From Closterium sp. NIES-65 (taxonomy: Eukaryota; Streptophyta; Zygnematophyceae; Desmidiales; Closteriaceae): DNA of 64,000 nucleotides. The position numbers and the translations under genes are program-made. Below the pieces are notes generated by a model, which was not told the DNA's origin, did no database searches, and saw only the letters and a program-made list of their open reading frames with translations. The stretch covers positions 248,001-312,000 of the forward strand of contig CANXME010001999.1 in NCBI GenBank assembly GCA_948144175.1, given 5' to 3'. Shown here in pieces: positions 22,943 through 34,647 of this stretch. How positions within the stretch are numbered: position 1 is the stretch's first letter; each line of letters starts with the position of its first letter.

Positions 22943-25900
22943 AGGTTTCGGCGTTGATGCTTTCGCGTGGGTTTTCTTCGTCCATTGGCACGTCGATGGA
23001 GCAGTAGGGGAGGGGTCCGGCTTCTTCCGAGGCTCCTTCCACGTTCTGCTCATCCCAGTCAGCTTCGTCATCTGCTGAGGCGAAGGCTCGGGTGCCTTGA
23101 AAAAAATCAGAGCGATCGGGGTTTCCTTCTTGCAAGTTGGCAAGGTAATACCGAAGGGTGAGGTTTTCGTAGAAGATGACATCACGTGCTGCTACTGTTT
23201 CCTTCGTCTTGACGTCGAAAATCTTCCATGCATTGTAGTGTTTTTCGATGCCGACGTGTAGTCCCCACTGTGCGCGTTGTGAGAATCGGTCAGCTCGTGC
23301 AGATGGAGGCCGGTACTGTACCATGCAGCCAAAGACCCTTAACATTTTTGTGCTGCGCAGTTTTCTTGTCCACAGCAGATGCGGTGATGGGTTGTTCGGG
23401 AGCGATGATGACGAGAGCAGGTTGTGCAGCATGACGGCGTGGTCCATTGCTTCGGGCCACTGGTGGTTGGGCAGGTGCATGCCACGTAGCAGCTTGCGCA
23501 TGGTGTTCTGGAGGGTCCTGTTCATTCTTTCTGCTATACCATGCTGTTGATGGGCGTAGGGAAGGGAGATGAGCCGCTTGATTCCCCTTTCAGCCAAGTA
23601 CTGCTTGAACCTCTGTGAGGTGTATTCTCCTCCCCCGTCTGACTGGAAGCTCTTTAGTTTGATGCCCGATTCTCGTTCTGCTACTGGGAGCCACGCGACA
23701 AAGGCTTCGAAGGCCATGTCTTTGCTCGGAAGGTTTAGGTGCCAGACATATCGTGTGGCGGCGTCGATGAAGGTGATGGTGTAGTTGTACGCGTTTTGTC
23801 CAGGCTCGCGGTTGTACAAGATGTCGCTGTACACCTTCTCGAGTGGCGCGTAAGGTGGTGCACTTGGGTTGTGGTGAGACGCGAACGGTTGATGCGGTAA
23901 GTCAGCTTCGGGACAGGTGAAGCATGTTCCACGGGCTCGCTGAAGTTCTCTGCCGTCAGTTAGGAGTAGAGAGTCTTTATCGAGCACGCCTGCTCTTATC
24001 GTGTTGTTTAGGTGTCCCATTCTTGCGTGCCAGGTTCCTTCGGTTGCACTATGTCCGGGTGAGCGCCGATGCATATCGGCGTTGGAATAGAAGCTGGAGG
24101 TGAAGTTGGCGCTTCGATGAACTTCTCGTGGTGCTGGGTGCAGTTGTTGCGCGAGTGTCGGTGGTGTGTCGTCGACGAGGAGTGGTGCCGTTGAAGGACC
24201 AGCGACTGGTGTTGACGTTCCTGCTGCTGCAGTTGATGTCTCTACTGCTGCCGATGTTGTCTCTGCTGCTGCCGATGTTGTCTCTGCTTTTGTCTCTACT
24301 GCTGCTGATGTTGTCTCTGCTGCTGCCGAGTGTTGAATTGTTGCTAACGCCCTTGTTCTTTCTGCCTCAGGGATGGTGTGTGAATGCCAGAAGCCGCCGG
24401 GGCTGAAGTCTGGATCAAGATCTGGAGGGTGGGTCCAGGAAGTGAAGGTGACGATGCCATCGCTGTCTGCTGTGCCGAGATCTGGAACAAAATCAAGAAC
24501 GAAGACGTTATTTTTCAGGATCGCTTTTCCGATGTAGAGGCCGCCCTTCCCGTGGTACAAATTGAACTCCTGAGTGGTGCTGTCTGCTTCAAGGTGGATA
24601 CCTTTAGCCATCAGTTGGCTAACGCTGAGTAAGTTGTAGTCGAGGCCTTCTACGATTAAGACCTTGGACATTTGTAGTATGACGTTTGTTTCTCGTGACT
24701 GAAGTTGAACGACTCCTTGTCGTCGTGTGCGCAGGTTTTCGTTGTTGGCGACGGTGATGACTACTTCGCGTTGGAGTTGGTACTCTCGTTGCACGAAGCG
24801 TCCTGGAGAACACATGTGCTGTCCGCAGCAACTGTCCAAGAACCGCGTGTCCTTCCCGGATGGCTCGCTTTGGGCGATGGCTGCGTATGTCGGGTTCGGC
24901 TGAAGTGAATCGCGGTGTGGTGTGGTGTCGTCAAGTTGTTCTTCCGGTGAGTAGTACGGTGGTGATTCCGTGATGCAAGAGTCGCTCAGTCTTGCCATGC
25001 AACTGACGATGTTCCTTGCTCCTTGTGCAGGTTGTCCTGTTGAGGTTTTTGAGGCTTGAATCTGGGTCGATGGATTTGCTTGTGTTGAGGCAACTTGGTT
25101 GCTTGAAGGTCGAAGCTGCCGCTGTGGAGGCGTTGACTGTTGTCGATTCGGGCAGTGCGTGCGCGGGTGCCCTGACGTCTTGCAGATGTGGCAGAACGGA
25201 GGTACGGGCTTCGGTTGTTGTTGTTTGTTTTTGTTGTAGCGTCGCTGAGTGTGAAATGCAAATTCCAATGCTGATGTCTTCTTCTTGTGTCGTTCTTCTT
25301 GCAGGTCCATGTCTTGCTGCTCGGCGTGGATTTTGGCGCAGAGCGCTGCTTCAGAGATTCTTCTGTGGGCTTGGAGAATGGCCTTTGTGGCGCGCCATTG
25401 AGGACCGAGACCGCCAATGATAACTGTCACGAAGGCGTCTTCAGATATCGACCCTCCGCATCGAAGGAGTTTGTCGCGCAACTCGCGACATCGGCTGATA
25501 TACACCATTCCTTTCTCGCCTGGTCTCATTTCGACCGTTGTCAGTTGCGCCATTAACCGACATTGATTTACGCTGTCTGTTGCTTGATACAGGCTCTTCA
25601 AGTGGTTGTGTGCGAGCTCCGCGGAGTTGCCGTAACCCTGGCAAGACGGTATATTCTGCTGTTGAGTCGGGGTGATGTTCCTCAGTAGAATCGTGTACGC
25701 CATCATTGATCGATAGGTGTACTGCTGCTTCTCATACTGTGTGCCGTTCGTTGGGTATGGCAGGGACCCGTCAAAGAAGCCAAGTATCTGCGCGCCTTCC
25801 ATCATCAACTCGAATTCAAACGACCAGGTGAAGAAATCCTTTCCATCGAAAGGTCTTGATGTCTGCATCTTCAGATAGTGCGCGAACTGCGATTGAACTT

Positions 25901-26300
25901 GTAATGCGTCCAGTGACTTTTCTTGTCTAGGTGAAGGCTGCAGGTGTGGCATAAAGCTGATGGACCCGCGCTCGTACGGAGCAAAGGTAGGCTGTTGTTG
26001 TTGATTTCCTCGTGCGTATGATGAGCCGTCGAGACTCATAGGAGTTGCTCCGTTGTTGATGCTGTTGTGTGACTGCGCAGGTGCCGATTGCTGGTGTTGC
26101 TCGTAGAAGGACACGAAGGAGAAGAATTTCTCCATCATGCTCTGGTCGAAGTCTGCAGGTTGATTCGCAGGAGTCTCGGTGGATGTTGCCCTGGGTCTTG
26201 TTGCCGTACCCTCCTCTGTCTGTAGGCCAGAGGCAGGAGGTGGAGTAGGAGTAGTGCCCTGGGAGCCATTGGAGGAGCTCCTTTCCTTTTGTGTAGCCAT
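22943..26300 (-). pseudogene. Gag, protease and integrase part of element D
   Basis: This long open stretch starts at MATQKERSSSNGSQ (26300). An ATG inside the primer site at 26357 is in the same frame but is a less likely start. Gag has the UBN2 core with YISRCRELRDKLLRCGGSIS and a CCHC knuckle, CHICKTSGHPRTHC. The protease box is FLDSCCGQHMCSPG near 24830. A spacer rich in AAETTSAA units lies near 24220-24350. Integrase follows with CFTCPEADLPH, FQSDGGGEYTSQRF and GIAERMNRTLQNT. Element C interrupts the element just past the integrase. Confidence 0.88.
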
Positions 26301-26361
26301 GCCTGTTGATGTTGTCGGTATCTTGATAGAAGTTGAATTCTCCCTGACAGCTCTCATACCA

Positions 26362-26797
26362 TGTTGGGTTGAGAAAAGCCCTTAGGATCTTTGCAGGGGT
26401 GAACTCTGGGTAGGACTGATATAGTAGCGGAAGCGTTTTAATGAAGAGCTGTGAACCACCTTGCACTAGTATGTGAGGGCAAAGTAAGTTTATTAAGGCA
26501 AAGAGATACAGGATTATGTAAGAGTACAATGAAGAGATACAGTTGTAACTACTTTCCTGTTGCGGTTCGATACAGTGACGACTCTGGCGACTGCTCTGTA
26601 GCGAGTCAGTTGTGTGTCCTTGCTGTCGCGTTGTACTTGTCAGGCCAAAGGTCGCTGACCTTTGACTTTCGCGTAACCTCCAGCAGTTACTTCAACCTCC
26701 GAGGGTTGACTCGCTGGTGCCTCGATATGCTTCGCTTTGCTTGTGCCTTGGTGTTTCGACACGACAGAGGCGCTTAAGCTTGATTGTTTCCAACATG
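26362..26797 (-). repeat. 5' LTR of element D (436 bp)
   Basis: It pairs with 13385-13818. The primer site TGGTATGAGAGC follows it at 26361 going left. The bases TGGAC lie directly to its right (26798-26802), repeating 13380-13384. Confidence 0.92.
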
Positions 26798-26843
26798 GAC
26801 AAGACCGCGTCACCAGCAGCGACACTCCAGAAGCGAAGGGGAG
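26798..26843 (+). mobile_element. Tail of element E beyond the D insertion
   Basis: This is the short stretch between D and the 3' LTR of E. It matches the segment between RNase H and the 3' LTR in D (13819-13865 read on the minus strand), which shows that E resumes here. Confidence 0.88.
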
Positions 26844-27144
26844 TGTTGGAAACAAAGTGACTTGAACGCTTCTGATGTGTCGAAACACTGAACTGCAAGC
26901 GAAGCGAATTACAACGAAGCAACGGCGAGTCAACCATTCAAAGGTTGACAGAAAATTGAACTGCTGGAAGCTACGCGAAGGTCAAAGGTCGCTGACCTTT
27001 GACTTGACAAATACAGCGCGACAGCAAGGACACATACTAGCGCAAGGTGGTTCAACACTTGTTATTAAAATGCTTCCGCAACTACAACATCCCTACCCAC
27101 AGTTTAGCCTTGCAAAGATCTGAAGGACCTTTCTCAGCCTAACA
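26844..27144 (+). repeat. 3' LTR of element E (301 bp)
   Basis: It runs TGTTGGAAACAAAG to CAGCCTAACA and is related to the D LTR but shorter. It keeps the inverted repeat with arms GTCAAAGGTC and GACCTTTGAC at 26981-27003. Confidence 0.85.
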
Positions 27145-27546
27145 ACATCTATGCAACCAGTTTTTATTGTAGTATGCCCATCTCACTCCATCCTAACCAC
27201 CAACTTGCCAGTCGTACGGTATGCCCTTCCATGCTCTTCCTCCATGCCTAGGCAATGGAGGTGTCGGGATGGGAATGTGAAGGCACGACCGGGGAGTGTA
27301 AGGACCGGGAGTGTTGGGGCCATAAATGTACGGACTGGTAGCTGTGCATGGACCAGGAGTGTAGGCACCAGGAGTTAGGGACTGGGAGTGTAGGGTCTGG
27401 GAGCGTAGGGACCGGGCCGGGGGTGAAGGGACCTGGACTAAAGGGAGTATGATTGTGGGAACCAGGAGTGTAGGTTACCAGGAATGGGGAGCCGAGAGTG
27501 GGTTCAAGAGTGTGTAGGAATATTCCGAATGTTCTAGTCCCCACTG
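27145..27546. repeat. Minisatellite-like stretch without a gene
   Basis: Positions 27280-27500 are a degenerate tandem array of a roughly 14-bp unit near GGACCGGGAGTGTAG. The rest (27145-27280, 27500-27546) shows no recognisable feature. The Pro-rich open frame on the minus strand is what such an array yields and is not called a gene. Confidence 0.6.
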
Positions 27547-27807
27547 TTCAACAGTTACGTAACCACTCGGAGTCGCACAGTTGGATTTCGCTGCAATAAG
27601 GGAATGTACCCCTTAGAGTACATGGCTAGTTATGTCATTTCGAATTCCCCTGTACACATATTTATATTCCTTGTACTGCACGTGTTTATTATCTCAAGCA
27701 TTTACATTCACTCTTCTATTGAGGTCAAGGGCCCACCACCACTAGACTAGAATTGTGCGAACTCTCCTGAGTAGATCCTAGGCCACGATCAACTTTTGAT
27801 CGTAACA
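27547..27807 (+). repeat. 5' LTR of element F, partial (261 bp)
   Basis: It matches the last 261 bp of the 3' LTR at 52296-52556 with about six mismatches, ends TCGTAACA, and is followed by the primer site TGGTATGAGAGCGAC. The beginning of this LTR is not seen. Confidence 0.9.
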
Positions 27808-27882
27808 TGGTATGAGAGCGACTCACAAATCCTTCGCACTGCCATCTCCGAAATCTGCGAAAGTGGCGTCCGACACACGATC

Positions 27883-29100
27883 ACCATGGCCCCGGCGTAG
27901 ATCTCAGCCTCACAACTGGAGCCGAGAACAGAAGACGAGCGAGTAGCCCGCCACGAAACAGAGCCGGAACCAAGACTGAAGGTGTAACCCTGTGACGACC
28001 GCTGCGTAGCCTGGTCGTCAGCCCAAGAAGCGTCCGCGTGCCCAGTTAGGACCACTGGACTCCGCCCTCCGATCACTAGCCCCATGCCCGACGTACTGCA
28101 CAAGTAGCGCAACACCCTCTTCGCTGCAGCCATGTGCTCTGGTCTGTGTCTCCCAGGAGCAACATAGCGTGCAAGAATGCTAAGAGGGTATGCAAGGTCA
28201 GGTTGTGTGCAGGTCATCAGGTACATGAGGCAGCCAACAAGCTCTGGATACGGGCCACTCGACTCTACGGACTCATCCGAAGGCAGAGCTGAGAGCGAGT
28301 GGCGAGTAGACAGAGGAGTGGCCTAAGGCGAGGAGTACGTGAAGCCGAAGCGCTGAAGGACCTGCTGCACCATGTGTGACTGAGTCAAGGTAATGGTGCG
28401 GCGTGCTCTGTCCCGGGTGATCTGCAGGCCAAGCTAGCTGCGCAGTTCACCCAGGTCTGTGCACGTGTGTCTCTTCTGCAGCTCGGACTTCACGTGGGCG
28501 AGTCCAGCAGTGTCAGTTGTGGCACAGACCAAGTCGTCGACGTACACGAGGATGTAGAACGGCGGCAGAGAGGTGTCCGTGCGCAGAAACAACGACGGGT
28601 CAGCAGAAGAGGGAGCAAACCCAAGAGCCGCAAGCGTAGTCCTAAGTGTGTCGTGCCACTCACGCGGTGCCTGGCAGAGACCGTAGACTGGCCGTCGGAG
28701 GCTCCACTGGGTGCCAGGAGGGAAAGTCCCAGTGAAGCCAGGTGGACGGCGCAGCCAGATCTCCTCGTGCAGGCTACCCTGCAGGAAAGCAGTGCTGAAG
28801 TCAAGGGAGTGAAGCTCGTAGTCACGCTGAGTGGCTATGTGTAGCAGCACCCGAAGAGTGGTCATCTTCAGGGTGGGAGAGAAGGTCTGAAAGTAGTCAA
28901 CTCCCTGCCGCTGACTGGAGCCACGAGCCACGTACCGCGCCTTGAAGACAGGTGGAGAGCCCGGCGACCGCTTCACCCTGAAGATCCACATGCCACTGAC
29001 GATGTTCGCCCCACGAGAAGGAACCGCGTCAACGTAGGTGCCTGTGGACTTCCAGGAAGCCATCTCTGCATCCATAGCTGCCTGCCACTGAGAGGAGTAG
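27883..29100 (-). pseudogene. RT and RNase H part of element G
   Basis: The RT has MDAEMASWKSTGTYVDAVPS and YILVYVDDLVCATTDTAGLA. The RNase H part shows DASWADDQATQRSSQGYTF and ends at the catalytic-region motif SSCEAEIYAGAM next to F. Confidence 0.88.
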
Positions 29101-29809
29101 GGACCCTCTATCGCCTCCGCGTAAGAGCGCGGAGTCGGGATGTCTAGTGCATCCGGGTCTCCCTCAGGGGTAAGCAGTACGGACGCGAGATTAGGTGAAG
29201 CAGCAGCCAGACACTGGAACTCCTCCTGCCTGTCCTCAAGGACGTCCGTGCCAAGAGCACACTCACCCCCGACGGACGGAGGACAGACAGACGCAGACTC
29301 AGCAACAAGACTAGCAGCGTAGTCTAGACGACAGCGAGCAGCAAAGTCGACGAGCTCAGCAACAAGAGCAGACGCAGCAGTGGACTCAAAAGAGGGGTCA
29401 GTGACGACAGTAGCAAGGAGACGCGTCATGGTAGGACTGGCAGCACGAAGAGAGTCCGACTCGGGGTTGGCAAGTGCAGGAAGAGAGGACTCAGGAGGAG
29501 AAGGCAAAGGGACACGCAGAGGAGCAGTGGACGGACGCAGAGACATCCGGTGCGTGCCAGGGACAGGAGGAGGACGCTGACGCGAACTGCGACCACCAGT
29601 GCAAGCAGCACCAACAGGCGACGCGGGACGAGACGCGGGCTCACGACGCTCAGCAAGACCTCCAGTAGGACCAGTGTAGGGAGAAGGAGCAGGCAGTGGG
29701 GAGGCCGGCGGTAACAATGACTGTGACTGGACAGGCGGTGGACACTCTAAGGGAGAAGGAAGACCAAGAACGTGCTGAAGGAGCGGAACAAAGTACGGCC
29801 GAGGCCGCT

Positions 29810-31570
29810 CGGCGACTCCAGACACAGCAGGGACAGCACCAGCACCCCCAGTGGCAGCACCAGCGCCAACAGCACCTCCAGCTCCAGTACCTCCAGTAGC
29901 ACCAGTAGCACCCGCAGCAGGATCGCCGCTAGGAGTGACAGCAGTAGCCTCAGCGCCAACACCCTCAGTCTCAGCACCCCCTGTTGCAGCACCCCCAGAC
30001 TCAGCACCCCAAGGCTCAGCACCCATGCGCGCAGCACCCCCAGAGTCAGCACCCCCAGGCTCAGCACCCGCAGCAGTACCAGAGTCACCAGCAACCTCGA
30101 CCGGCTCGACCGCGTCTACCTGGGACACACCTGAAGGGGCAGGACCCTGAGGGGGGAGGGGGTCTACCGGGGGGGGACCTGGCACAAGGAAGTGCGGTGG
30201 CGGGGGGAGGAAAGGAGTGCGGTAGGGGAAGAGGCGGTAGTAGGGGACTGACTCGTCGAACGTGACGTCCTGGGAGGACGGAACACGGCGAGAGGTGGGG
30301 TGGTAGAACTGCCACCTAGCGGCGTCAGGGGGGAAGCCAAGGAAGACACAGGGAGCAGCACGAGGGGACAGTTTGTCTGCAGACAAGTCGCGGACAAACG
30401 CCCGAGATCCCCAGACACGGAACGCAGACGCATCGCCGACCTTCCCCATCCACAGCAAGGCTGGGGAGGTCTCCGGCCTGGAGACCCTGGGGTGAAGGTT
30501 GATCTGATGCGCCGCGTACCGAACCGCAAACGGCCACAGAAAATGGGGGGCAGCCGCATGCATCATGGACGTACGAGCGACGTCCATGACCATGCCAATG
30601 CGGCGCTCAGCAATCCCATTTTGCTGTGGAGATTCCGGTAGCGTAAAGGTCTGGCGGATGCCTCGCGCACGACAGTAGGCTCGTAGAAGGCCAGAGGAGA
30701 ACTCTCCGCCTCGGTCAGAGTGTAGACGCAGAACAGGAAAGTCCGAGCCGAAGCTCCGCCTGAGCTGAAGACGAGTTGCGCGGATCCAGTCGATCAACAC
30801 CTCAGCGACATCACCCTTGCTGCGCAAGGGGAAGACTGAGGTGTAACGCGAGTAGTCGTCAACCACCAGCAGGAAGTAGCGCTCGTGACCCTGTCCACGG
30901 ACGCGGGCTGGGCCCCACATGTTCATGTGAAGCGTCTGTAGCGGGGCCTCTGTCGGGTGAAACTGAGAGGAGTGAGGGGCAGCCCGGAGCCGCCCCTCGA
31001 CACAGGGGACACAGGAAGGACCAGGCCCCGGAGGAAGGGGAGGGAGGGACCGGGGAAGACCACAGACAAGGACATGGGAAGCCATGCCTCGGAGACGAGG
31101 TAGGGAGGGGTGACCAAGACGGTGGTGCCAGAGGAGAGTCTCGTGAGACAGGAGGCGACACGAGCAGGGGGCAGACTCAGGACCAGACCTGGACGCTGCA
31201 GCAAACACCTGACCCGACGCAGCTACCTGACCAGACGCAGTGACTGGAGGAGACTCAGTGGTCAGTGTGTACAAACTCGACCCCGGCCGACGTGTAAACG
31301 TGGCCAGGTGTCGGCCTGTCCGAGCGTCCGCGTAGTGGGTCACCCGCTGACTCGCAGGAGTGAACTGGTGAACCCCCGTATCCTGCAGGTCAGCACCACT
31401 CACCAAGTTCGTAGAGAACGAGGGGAGGTAAAGACCATACAAGGTGCCAGAGGGGGCAGCTGGACACGGGAGGACAGTGGAGAAGTGAGAGAGGACAGTA
31501 CCCCAAGAGGGGTCTGCCAGGGAGACTGCAACTGGCCGATCAAGCGGCGTGAGTGTGGTGCGATCTCGAA
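29810..31570 (-). pseudogene. Protease, integrase and linker part of element G
   Basis: The protease box is LDLGASRSFFRDRTTLTPLD near 31590-31560. Integrase core motifs are HMNMWGPARVRGQGHERYFL, RLHSDRGGEFSSGLL and NGIAERRIGMVM. A Gly/Ala/Pro linker with repeated GAEPGGADSGGA units (about 30090-29840) precedes RT. Confidence 0.85.
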
Positions 31571-31849
31571 AGAAGGAGCGAGAAGCCCCTAAGTCAAGTG
31601 TGAAGGTGAGGGAGGCCGAAGCCGACGTGGTACCTGAGAGCGCGGACTCACCAGCACCTGAGGGCGCAAACGCACTGGCACCTAGAGCAGCAGCCTCACC
31701 AGCACCTAGAGCAGCAGTACCAATGCCCGGGTCGGGCGGGAAACACCGGTAATAGTCACCCTCATCACTAATAGTCACAGCATACATGGCAGCAAGGATA
31801 GCATCAAAGTTAAGATCAAAGATAGCTACGCCTGCCCTAGACAGCTCTC

Positions 31850-33117
31850 TCTAGCGGGGGATCTCACTAGCCTCCGGGAACTGCTGACGCCAAGCGTCCG
31901 TCAGGCGGCCAAAGCAGCGCTGGGTGGGGTGAGCACCCCCACACTGCTCACCCGCGCGGTCGCCGGAGCGAAGGACGTAGGTGCACGGGCCAAAACCCCC
32001 ACCACGCTGACGCTCGGTGTACCACTCACGGAGCTGCTGAGGAGGGGGGATGTCCCGAGAACGCTGCTGCTGCTGCTGGCGCTGACCACTCCCGGAGCCG
32101 CTCCACTGCGAAGCACCGCCCCGACCAGCTCCACCTCCTCCACCACCGCCGCCTCCACCTCCGCCACCACCGCCGCCTCCGCTTCCACCGCTACCGCCAC
32201 CGCCGCCTCCGCCTCCACCGCTGCCACTGCCACCTCTACCCCCACCACCACTCCCACCGCCACCCCCACTCCCTCCGCCGCCTCCACCGCCACCTCCACC
32301 ACCCCCGCTAGCCCCACCCGCGCCCTTGCCCCCCTTGCCCTTGCCTGAGCGGCGTCTCCCGCTAGGGGCAGACGCCGCACCGACCGACTCAAGACCAACG
32401 AGGTCGGCCGCAGCAGTAGAGGCGACAGAGGGCAACAGGGGGGAAGGAGAACACCCCTCAAAGATGGGGGTGCGAGGGTCACCACGAGAGGCTCCTACAG
32501 CGACTATGCTCTTCTCCGCTACTAGGAGGGCCTTCTCTAGGAGGTCAACAGTGAGAGTGGTGGGACAGACTGAGAGGAAGTGGTCCCTGACTACACGAAG
32601 GGAGTCAGGGAGGCGGGTGACTATATAATAGAGAGTGATGTACATGGGGGGGGGGGTTCTTGGCGCAGAACTCAGCAGGAAGCGCGGCGCGGTAGCGAGT
32701 GTCACTAGTGCGGAGGTGCATAATGAGGTCAGCGACTGTGGGAAAGGCAGCAAGGTCTCGAAAGAGGTACGGTAGCATGAGGCGGCTCAGTGCAGCAGTG
32801 GCAGGGGAAGAGTAGCGTGCAACTACAGCGTCGTACAAGGTCTGAGCACTCTTGTACTGACTAAAGTGCGCGCGCTCAGTGGTAGGCAGGTGGCGACGCA
32901 CAGCAAGACGTGCAGCAGCATCGCGAGTGGCCCACTGGGAGCGAACAGTGGCGTCGGCATCGGCAGCAGGGGCAGGGGAAGCACTAGAGGTGAGGTCAAA
33001 GAGGGAAAGACCGTCTGCCCTATCGCACTGTAGGAAAAGCTGCAGGTCATCTACCCAAACCTCAAAGTCAATGGCTCGACCCTCAGCGTCAAAAGCGAGA
33101 ATACTGGGGGTAGCCAT
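31850..33117 (-). pseudogene. Gag part of element G
   Basis: It starts MATPSILAFDAEGRAIDFEV. The UBN2-like core is followed by a Gly/Ser tract (about 32330-32130) and the widened zinc motif with CTYVLRSGDRAGEQCGGAHP and a further Cys. It is a structural-protein fossil. Confidence 0.85.
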
Positions 33118-33411
33118 GACAACAGTGGACTAGCAGTACCAACTGTAGGACAGGGGCAGTGCAGTGACAGAAGCGCTGCTCTCACCAGGCAGGGCGGGTC
33201 GGGCAGCTCAGCGGTACAGCAGCACGGCAACACGGCTGCTCGGACGGCACAGCAGCAACTGCGGCTCCGTGGCACCAGCGGCTCGGCTCCTCAGGCGGCT
33301 CGGGCGGCTCAAGCGGCTCGGGTGGCTCGGGCGGCTCGTGCGGCTCGGGCGGCTCGGGCTGGTCGGGCGGCACGGGCGTTCAGGAGAGTCGGGCGGCTCG
33401 GGCAGCTCGGG
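33118..33411 (-). repeat. Leader of element G, GC-rich
   Basis: It lies between gag and the 5' LTR. Positions 33270-33410 are built of GGCGGCTCGGGC units like those in the leader of C. No gene is seen. Confidence 0.65.
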
Positions 33412-33529
33412 CAGGTAGAACTAGAATGGGAATGACTAAGGAATGGAAGTGATACAAATATGCAACCCTAGAAATGTGTACCCCATAAAGGCTACCCCAC
33501 TATAGCCTACACAATATTATAATTTGACA
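33412..33529 (-). repeat. 5' LTR of element G (about 118 bp)
   Basis: On the minus strand it starts TGTCAAATTATAATATTG and carries TAGGCTATAGTGGGGTA and GGGGTACA. Its inner end is uncertain because the primer site is not clear here. Confidence 0.75.
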
Positions 33530-33534
33530 TAAGA

Positions 33535-34460
33535 ATGGCCGGAGGATCTGGAGGTCAGACGAATCTGACGGCTGAAGCGCAGCCCAACCTGGCTGCGATT
33601 AACGAGGAAACGACGACGATTCCTTCCGCCGTCCTTGCACAACTGCTTCAGCGACTCACGAGCCTGGAGCAAGGGCTCCAGACATTGCGGAATGGCGATG
33701 CGGTAACCTCTTCCCAACCCACTCAACCGACCTCAAACGGCCAGAACTCCGCCCCGCAAGGCTTCTCTCTCGATACGAACGGCTCAACCCCCAAGACTTC
33801 CTGTCCTAGCGATGAAGCAATTCTCTCTGCGCAATCAAGGTTTTTGAGCATATAAAAAATAAAGACAAGTGCGTGCTTTGACGGCAGAGACTTCTATACC
33901 TGGAGCTTTGAGCTGGATCTGCTACTGCAAAACGCGCAGATTTATCATTATTTCGACAAAAGCTACTCGGGGCCTACGGAAGAAACTTACGATGCAAAAA
34001 CCAAGTACTACAACGAGTCCCTGATGGCGTATGGGGTTCTTCTGCGGAACATGTCGCCGCGGAGCAATTGAGCATTCGCTCGTACAAGACCTCCCCTGCT
34101 CCAGCCCTCAACGGCCTGGCGCCACCTGAATGGCGTATACCAACCCAAGGACTCAGTGTCGTTGAGCCGCCTCCTCCAGCAGTTACTGGAAACAAGGATG
34201 GCACCAGGAGAGAAAGCCAATAGTTACATGAATCGCTGTCGGAGTCTACGCAATCAAATCGCGAAATTGGGGAGCTCGATCTCTGAGGAGATCTTCGTGA
34301 ACATCGTGCTCCAAGGGCTCGGCCCAGAGTGGCGGCCCTGCAAGGCGCTTCTCCGACAGCAGGGGGTCATCTCGGAGCCCGCCCTCCTTGTCGAACAACG
34401 GGATATGGACCAGCAGCGACCAGCGCCACGTCAAGAGAGAGAACGTCTCGCATTCTACGC
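33535..34460 (+). pseudogene. Gag part of element F, first portion
   Basis: It starts MAGGSGGQTNLTAEAQPNLA and continues through the UBN2 core (YMNRCRSLRNQIAKLGSSIS, VLQGLGPEWRPCKALL) before element H. The rest of gag, with the zinc knuckle, is at 47162 onward. Confidence 0.85.
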
Positions 34461-34512
34461 TGTCAGAACATATCTATAGCTTATACTATTGTGTAGGCTG
34501 TAGTGGGGTATC
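34461..34512 (+). repeat. 5' LTR of element H, first portion
   Basis: It begins TGTCAGAACATATC and matches the start of the 3' LTR at 47024. The LTR continues beyond element I at 39806-39891, ending TTCTCACA. Confidence 0.9.
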
Positions 34513-34647
34513 TGTCAAACATTTATATGTTTGTGTGGTTCTAGGCTGTAGTGGGTCACACCATAAAGGGTACACCAGATTAGGGTTTGACATATTTGTA
34601 CTGTTGTTCCTGCTAGTCACTCCTCATTCTCGTTTCTCATTCTAACA
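34513..34647 (+). repeat. 5' LTR of element I (135 bp)
   Basis: It runs TGTCAAACATTTATATG to CATTCTAACA and carries TAGGCTGTAGTGGG and GGGTACAC. The primer site TGGTATTACGAGCC starts at 34648. Confidence 0.95.

Larger units (their letters stand above)
13385..26797 (-). mobile_element. Copia element D (second family), holding element C
   Basis: This minus-strand Ty1/copia element has both LTRs (26797-26362 and 13818-13385), which differ at about 18 of 434 aligned bases by eye. Both ends are flanked by TGGAC, a 5-bp target-site duplication inside E. Primer site TGGTATGAGAGC follows the 5' LTR. Gag, protease and integrase lie at 26300-23000; RT and RNase H lie at about 15380-13860 on the far side of element C. 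It is broken, with several breaks beside the C insertion. A roughly 4% LTR difference makes it moderately old, and older than C. Confidence 0.92.
9375..27144 (+). mobile_element. Copia element E (second family), split by D and by B
   Basis: This is a plus-strand Ty1/copia element whose visible part starts in gag at 9375, where B sits. It runs gag, protease, integrase, RT and RNase H to 13384. D (13385-26797) interrupts it; it resumes at 26798 and ends with its 3' LTR (26844-27144). The join is shown by TGGAC at 13380-13384 and again at 26798-26802, and by the resumed tail matching the corresponding tail of D. The 5' LTR and start of gag are not in the window. It is broken and old, with many breaks (ten or more), and is the oldest layer of this half of the pile. 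Confidence 0.85.
27883..33529 (-). mobile_element. Copia element G (glycine-rich family) inside F
   Basis: This minus-strand Ty1/copia element has a 5' LTR ending at 33529, a short GC-rich leader, gag (from 33117), a long stretch of protease, integrase, linker and RT (about 31570-28440), and RNase H ending near 27883. No 3' LTR is seen. It lies between the primer-site region of F (27808-27882) and the gag of F (33535). Its closest relatives here are C and H. It is broken, with roughly five breaks. With one LTR only, no LTR-based age can be given. Confidence 0.9.

Noticed and set aside
9375-26797. D and E as a single element with an inverted part
   Set aside because: D has its own LTR pair and a TGGAC duplication, and E resumes with matching sequence right after D, so these are two insertions.
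34461-34647. A single compound LTR ahead of I
   Set aside because: The two halves match different 3' LTRs (47024-47161 and 39666-39800) and a GTATC duplication marks the join.
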